The translations under genes and the position numbers were made by a program. Below, piece by piece: positions 12,449-64,000 of a stretch of 64,000 nt of DNA (positions are counted from its first letter, which is position 1; every line of letters starts with the position of its first letter). This DNA comes from Metridium senile (taxonomy: Eukaryota; Cnidaria; Anthozoa; Actiniaria; Metridiidae), in the NCBI GenBank assembly GCA_949775045.1, contig OX459107.1, forward strand, positions 11,869,250-11,933,249, given 5' to 3'. The notes under the pieces were generated by a model. The model saw only the letters and a program-made list of their open reading frames with translations. It did no database searches and had not been told where the DNA came from.

Positions 12449-15400
12449 TTATGTGCTTTGTATGACAGCCATCTTTTTCCCAACATACATCCTGAAATGA
12501 ATGCAATGTAAACATTTTAATATATTTAAAAATATCTCTCTCACTATCTACCAGTGTTTTAAGTATACACCAAATGCTGTAGCTTAATTCCCTTTAAAAG
12601 CTTTAGTGATAAGCTTCTTTTATTCCTTGTACATGCATATACATCTTTCCTTGAGCAAGCTCTACCCTTTAGCTTGCTGTTGACTTTACCTTTAGTTAAG
12701 ATTTAATTCTCACACAACACTCTTTCATATACTTTCCTGTTGGCCATTGCCATCAACACAATCATCTATCCAAATTATATCCTTTGTCACAAACAGGGAA
12801 TGTTGGGCTGAATTTGGGTTTTTTGTCACAAATAGCTAGGGTAAATGTTTTTGAATCCCAGTGGAAAACCTCCATGGGCCCAAATCCTGGCAGAGTACCC
12901 CTTCCCCCTGGGTCCTATTCCTGTTTAACTTGAGATAGTGTAGAGGAAAGGGCTCTGTCTTGATCTTACTAGGTGGAACATTATTTTATTGACTTACCCT
13001 ATTCCAAATGCTACAAGATGAGTGATGACAATAGTTGGTACAACAATGTAAAAGTTAACATTCAAGAGATCACTGTAAATACAAAATAACATTTTTAGTA
13101 AAATATTGCAATATACTAGTTACATTAATTAAAGGCTAATTAATATGATGGTGCTGGCAATTAACTCTTAGCTAGTTCATTCAAAGGTTTTTTGTCACCA
13201 TAAAACTGTTGACGCATTGGCAAAAGCATAATGTTTAAACTGGGTAAATTCTTCTTCTTCTTTTTGCCTTTTTCTGGGGGTTATAACCCCTTAAGGGTGT
13301 GCCTATGTGGTCTAGTAGACACAGAAAGTTTGTCTTGTCCATCATCATTCGTCTGATCTGCTGTCCATCCATCCCTAGTTGTTTTTCCAATGTGGTCCAT
13401 TTCAGGGGACGTTCATCAAAAAGAATCTGTTTCCTCATATCATAAATATCATGGGTAGAAAGATATACACTAGGTTATACAAACCTTTTCATGACTTTTG
13501 ATTTTCTTAGGCTGAGATTTGTTTTTGATCGAGTCTTTTTAGTCGTCTTTGGATGCCTAAGCTTCCATTCCCTTTAAAGTAATAGCAATTAACAATCTTT
13601 CATCAACATATGTAGCTTAATCCATTAACCTTGGTGCTGAAATATAGCCTAATCTTGAGAATGAAAGTGGTCATGAGATTTTCAAATGTGTTCATGAGGG
13701 TTCAGATGCCTAAACTGTGTTTAAATTATTTATGTTTTCCTTGAGGAATTAACACTTGAAAATACATGATGACTCAACAGAATATATCCCAGGACCCCTT
13801 GTGGCCTCAAGATTAGGTTTTAGGTAATTGTTTCAGTGACAATTATGAAATACTAGTATCTGGTCAAGATATAAAATTACACATGTTTAACATATATAAT
13901 TTACATATGACTTTTTCCTGAAAGTTTTTAGTATGTGCAGGGAAAATATGGAGCATATGATAAAACATATATATTCATGTTCATTATCATCACTATATTA
14001 GGCCAAGTAAAAAAAAAACATATGTTTATCGTCCGAATTTTTAATTAAAATAATGCGGGCGGGCGTTTTTTTTAATTTTTTATTATTTCCCATAAGTTGT
14101 TTTATTCACAGCTTTAACCCATGTAATGACGATTCCAGGTACCTACGAGGGAAAAGGATCAAATTTTCCGGAAAAAGAGTTTAATAAATATACGCAACTT
14201 TGGTTGATATAATGTTCAAATATATTCTAAACAGCAACAAATATACAAACGTACAACTTGAATATTTTTTGTTTATCTTCTTCGTATTTATTAAAGCTGA
14301 TGTTGTAATAACAAATAATAAAAAAATCCGTGCGGCCCAAAAAATTGAAGCGGGCGGGGACGATAAACATATGTTTTTTTTTACTTGGCCTTACAAGCAT
14401 GCGTGTTACAACCTAACAATAATATATGTTTTATTCTTATGATAATTTATTTGATCAAATTGACTATACTTTGGCGGCTGTCTTTCAATCCCACTAGACC
14501 ACTCCCATATCCAGTCGGTCTTTGGTTGCTGTGGCAAAACTGACACCGAACCCTAATGAAGATTAATGACATAAAATAAGAAATAAACTAAAAAAAGTTC
14601 TGGAACACCTGTTTGTCATTTGTATTTCCCAGTATTGTTCTTACTCCACCCCTCCCCTAGACATGCCATGCTACCATACAAATACTTCACCTAAAATATA
14701 TACATGTAAATTGATATGATATCACATGATGACTAGGGCTGTTCAATGTACGCAAACCCAAGGGGTTTTACAGAAAGTATACAATTCGCCATGTTTATTC
14801 GGGTTAAACACTTAAATGATATGCTTGAATGGCAGTCGTTCCGTGAAAGGAAGGTCTAAATACAACAATAACAAGAACATGCTGTATTCAATTTGTGACG
14901 CAAAATAAATAAGTTATTCTTTTTCAAAGATTCTATCTTTTAGGGCACAAAGCTATCGCCTGTTCATTGATACGCCAAGTATTCATTTAGGTCCGTAGGT
15001 TGAAGAAGTACAGCAAACGTTCACTGTAAACAAATGAATGAATATAATCACCTGGGCGAGTTCTTGAGTTGGGCTTTGTGATGATGGACTTTTTTCGCCG
15101 CTAAAAATCAACACAATCTCAAATTCTAGTCAAATAATTAAAAAGTAGAAAGAAATAGCATACAGTGTTTAATATATTTTTTAACTGTTACATATCTATA
15201 ATAAAGACAGTAAATAATTTGAGTAAATAACGCGACCAGAGCGCGACCACAAATAAGGCTGACTACTATACGAGACTCACTTGGAATTTTGTCGATAGTG
15301 ATCGACTACGGCTTCAGCAAGCAGATCCTCCATCGCTCCTGTTTGAGATCCAGTCGGCGAATGATGAACACTGTTTCCATTTCGTAGCGAAGCGTCCAAG

Positions 15401-15559
15401 TTCACCCAAGAACCTAACAGGAAAAAAACAAAAACACAACTTAGAGTTGCCAAAAACATCAACATCGGTGAATATCATCAAGGGACACATTGGCCGCAAT
15501 TTACCGTTTAACGTCGACTCACTGGAAGTTTCGCTGTTTCCGTTAACGTTATGTGACAT
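12449..15559 (-). CDS. BNIP3: BNIP3/NIX-family mitophagy receptor
   Basis: Seven minus-strand exons join in frame: 15505-15559, 15281-15413, 15052-15100, 14470-14552, 13485-13571, 12998-13072 and 12449-12491. They give 174 aa (human BNIP3 is 194). Residues about 19-24 read GSWVNL, a W-x-x-L LC3-interacting motif as in BNIP3. A Ser/Thr/Pro-rich segment follows, then TDWIWEWSS with PPKEW, the hallmark BNIP3/NIX core, and a basic stretch HPKTTKKTRSK. The C-terminal helix THLVAFGIGMYVGKK keeps the His and the A-x-x-x-G-x-x-x-G pattern that drives dimers in the outer mitochondrial membrane. The family recruits LC3/GABARAP to damaged or hypoxic mitochondria. Exon 1 starts at the only ATG upstream of the conserved block. 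It shares an 853-bp promoter region with the JAKMIP-like gene. Confidence 0.93.
14001..14390. mobile_element. 390-bp MITE with TTA target duplication (Harbinger-like)
   Basis: The ends are ggccaagtaaaaaaaaaa..catatgtttatcgtcc and its reverse complement ggacgataaacatatg..ttacttggcc. TTA flanks each side (13998-14000, 14391-14393). Three-base TWA duplications mark PIF/Harbinger elements. It lies in a BNIP3 intron and has no transposase. Confidence 0.65.
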
Positions 15560-16412
15560 TTTATGCAACTACAAACGAAATTTGCTCGTTAAGAAACAAG
15601 GATTTTATGCTGACAAATTCTCAGTCAAGATTTTTCGTTCGGATTAGTTTGTTTACAATGACGTTTGTGTTCCAAAGCATTAACCAATCATTGAGGATTA
15701 TAGTGTCACATGGCTGTCACGTGAATACATAAAGGATAATGAGATAAAATGTGAATAAATAAGCGGGAACGAAATTATAAAAACTTTTTTTTTTTCAGAT
15801 AAAAGTGAAATAGATGTTTCAAATTTTAATGAAGATGTCATTCCACATTCTCAAATGTGATATTGCAGGTCATTTTTTTTTAATTTAAATTACTCATTTA
15901 CTTCCAATCACTTCCAACTTTGTGTTTATTTTTTTTATGGAAAGAATTTAACTACAGAATATCAAGCTTGAAATGAAGGTTTATCTGCTCTTTGACAGCT
16001 TTGTTCGTTTTTTTTGTTTTTGTTTGCTTTTGTTTTAATTTTGAGTTGTTTCCTTTCCCTTCTGTCACCCCAGTAGGGGAGGGGTGAGTAAGTTGCATGA
16101 CAACATGCGTGAAATGCGTGAGCTTGTTTCTATCGAGGTGACATCCCACTATTCTCAAAGCTCCATCCAAAATTACCATTACAACTAACTGTGGATATTA
16201 ACGAAATCACTGGTATTGTCTTTAAGGAGGATAAGGATATAGTAGTTACAAAAATGTGGCTTTATAAAGTGGTTTTATCTTGTCAAATGGCAATGGAGTC
16301 ATGAGTCATGGTGCCGGTCAAGTTTATTTAGCCATATTTTTACAGGTGTACTGCTGCAAGATTTCTGCCAGTAAAACGGTCTTTTACGCTTGTTATACAT
16401 ATTTCTTTCGCC
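15560..16412. promoter_or_regulatory. Head-to-head promoter region of BNIP3 and the JAKMIP-like gene
   Basis: The two start codons face away from each other across 853 bp. The sequence gtcacgtga at 15716-15724 lies about 157 bp upstream of the BNIP3 ATG. It contains an E-box (CACGTG) and an ACGTG hypoxia-element core, and is nearly the TFEB CLEAR palindrome. A ccaat box (accaatca, about 15682) is close by. Mammalian BNIP3 is a known HIF-1 target, so this is a reasonable site, but a single 9-bp match proves little. Confidence 0.45.

Positions 16413-64000
<47,588 letters not shown>

Noticed and set aside
14200..14442. 80-codon plus-strand frame
   Set aside because: It lies within the Harbinger-like MITE in a BNIP3 intron and is antisense to it; low-complexity composition.

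Overview
The window is nuclear DNA of an animal. It is AT-rich, its protein genes are split by spliceosomal introns with GT/AG borders, and it holds a BEL/Pao LTR retrotransposon, tRNA-derived SINEs, many short inverted-repeat elements and minisatellites. Reading exons by hand gives a sideroflexin, a BNIP3-type mitophagy receptor and a JAKMIP-related coiled-coil gene, so it is a metazoan. Repeat style and gene content suggest a marine invertebrate (cnidarian-like is a guess); the species cannot be fixed from sequence alone.

Layout. 1-4047: repeat-rich DNA with a nested transposon pair and a 1.7 kb Mutator-like element with 11-bp target duplications. 4048-9414 (+): a complete nine-exon sideroflexin gene (319 aa, SFXN2-like), with a 943-bp element with 9-bp target duplications in intron 4. 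9415-12448: convergent spacer with one unexplained, cleanly bordered exon on the minus strand. 12449-15559 (-): a complete seven-exon BNIP3 homologue (174 aa) with LIR, the DWIWEW core and an H...GxG...G membrane helix. 15560-16412: an 853-bp head-to-head promoter region with a GTCACGTGA box. 16413-64000 (+): one very large gene that runs off the right edge. Its first 16 exons match the JAKMIP family; two giant exons (5,376 and 2,182 nt) and many small exons follow, for at least about 4,000 codons.

The most notable feature is that giant gene. Its largest exon encodes coiled coil carrying two interleaved short-motif arrays. One has eight copies of A-x-x-I-V-x-x-A-I-x-N-A, which fits the known PKA-RII-binding helix consensus of AKAPs. 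The other has about 38 copies, continuing into the next exon, of a [ST]-[DE]-containing motif of the form M-T-D-L-x-W-x-D-[IV]-x-x-[LM]-E, which resembles the LC8 (dynein light chain) site of myosin Va. My working hypothesis is a giant polyvalent scaffold that gathers PKA and LC8 on a JAKMIP-type microtubule rod. The gene then ends, within the window, in a ladder of 30- and 33-nt micro-exons. Nearly all of its introns are phase 0, and several exon borders have been tandemly duplicated.

Intron 2 of this gene holds an apparently recent antisense BEL/Pao element: the two 404-bp LTRs read as identical and the 1,744-codon gag-pol frame is open. It sits inside an 18-bp minisatellite. Mitochondrial functions (SFXN2 serine/iron metabolism, BNIP3 mitophagy) neighbour each other, but nothing here shows that they are co-regulated.
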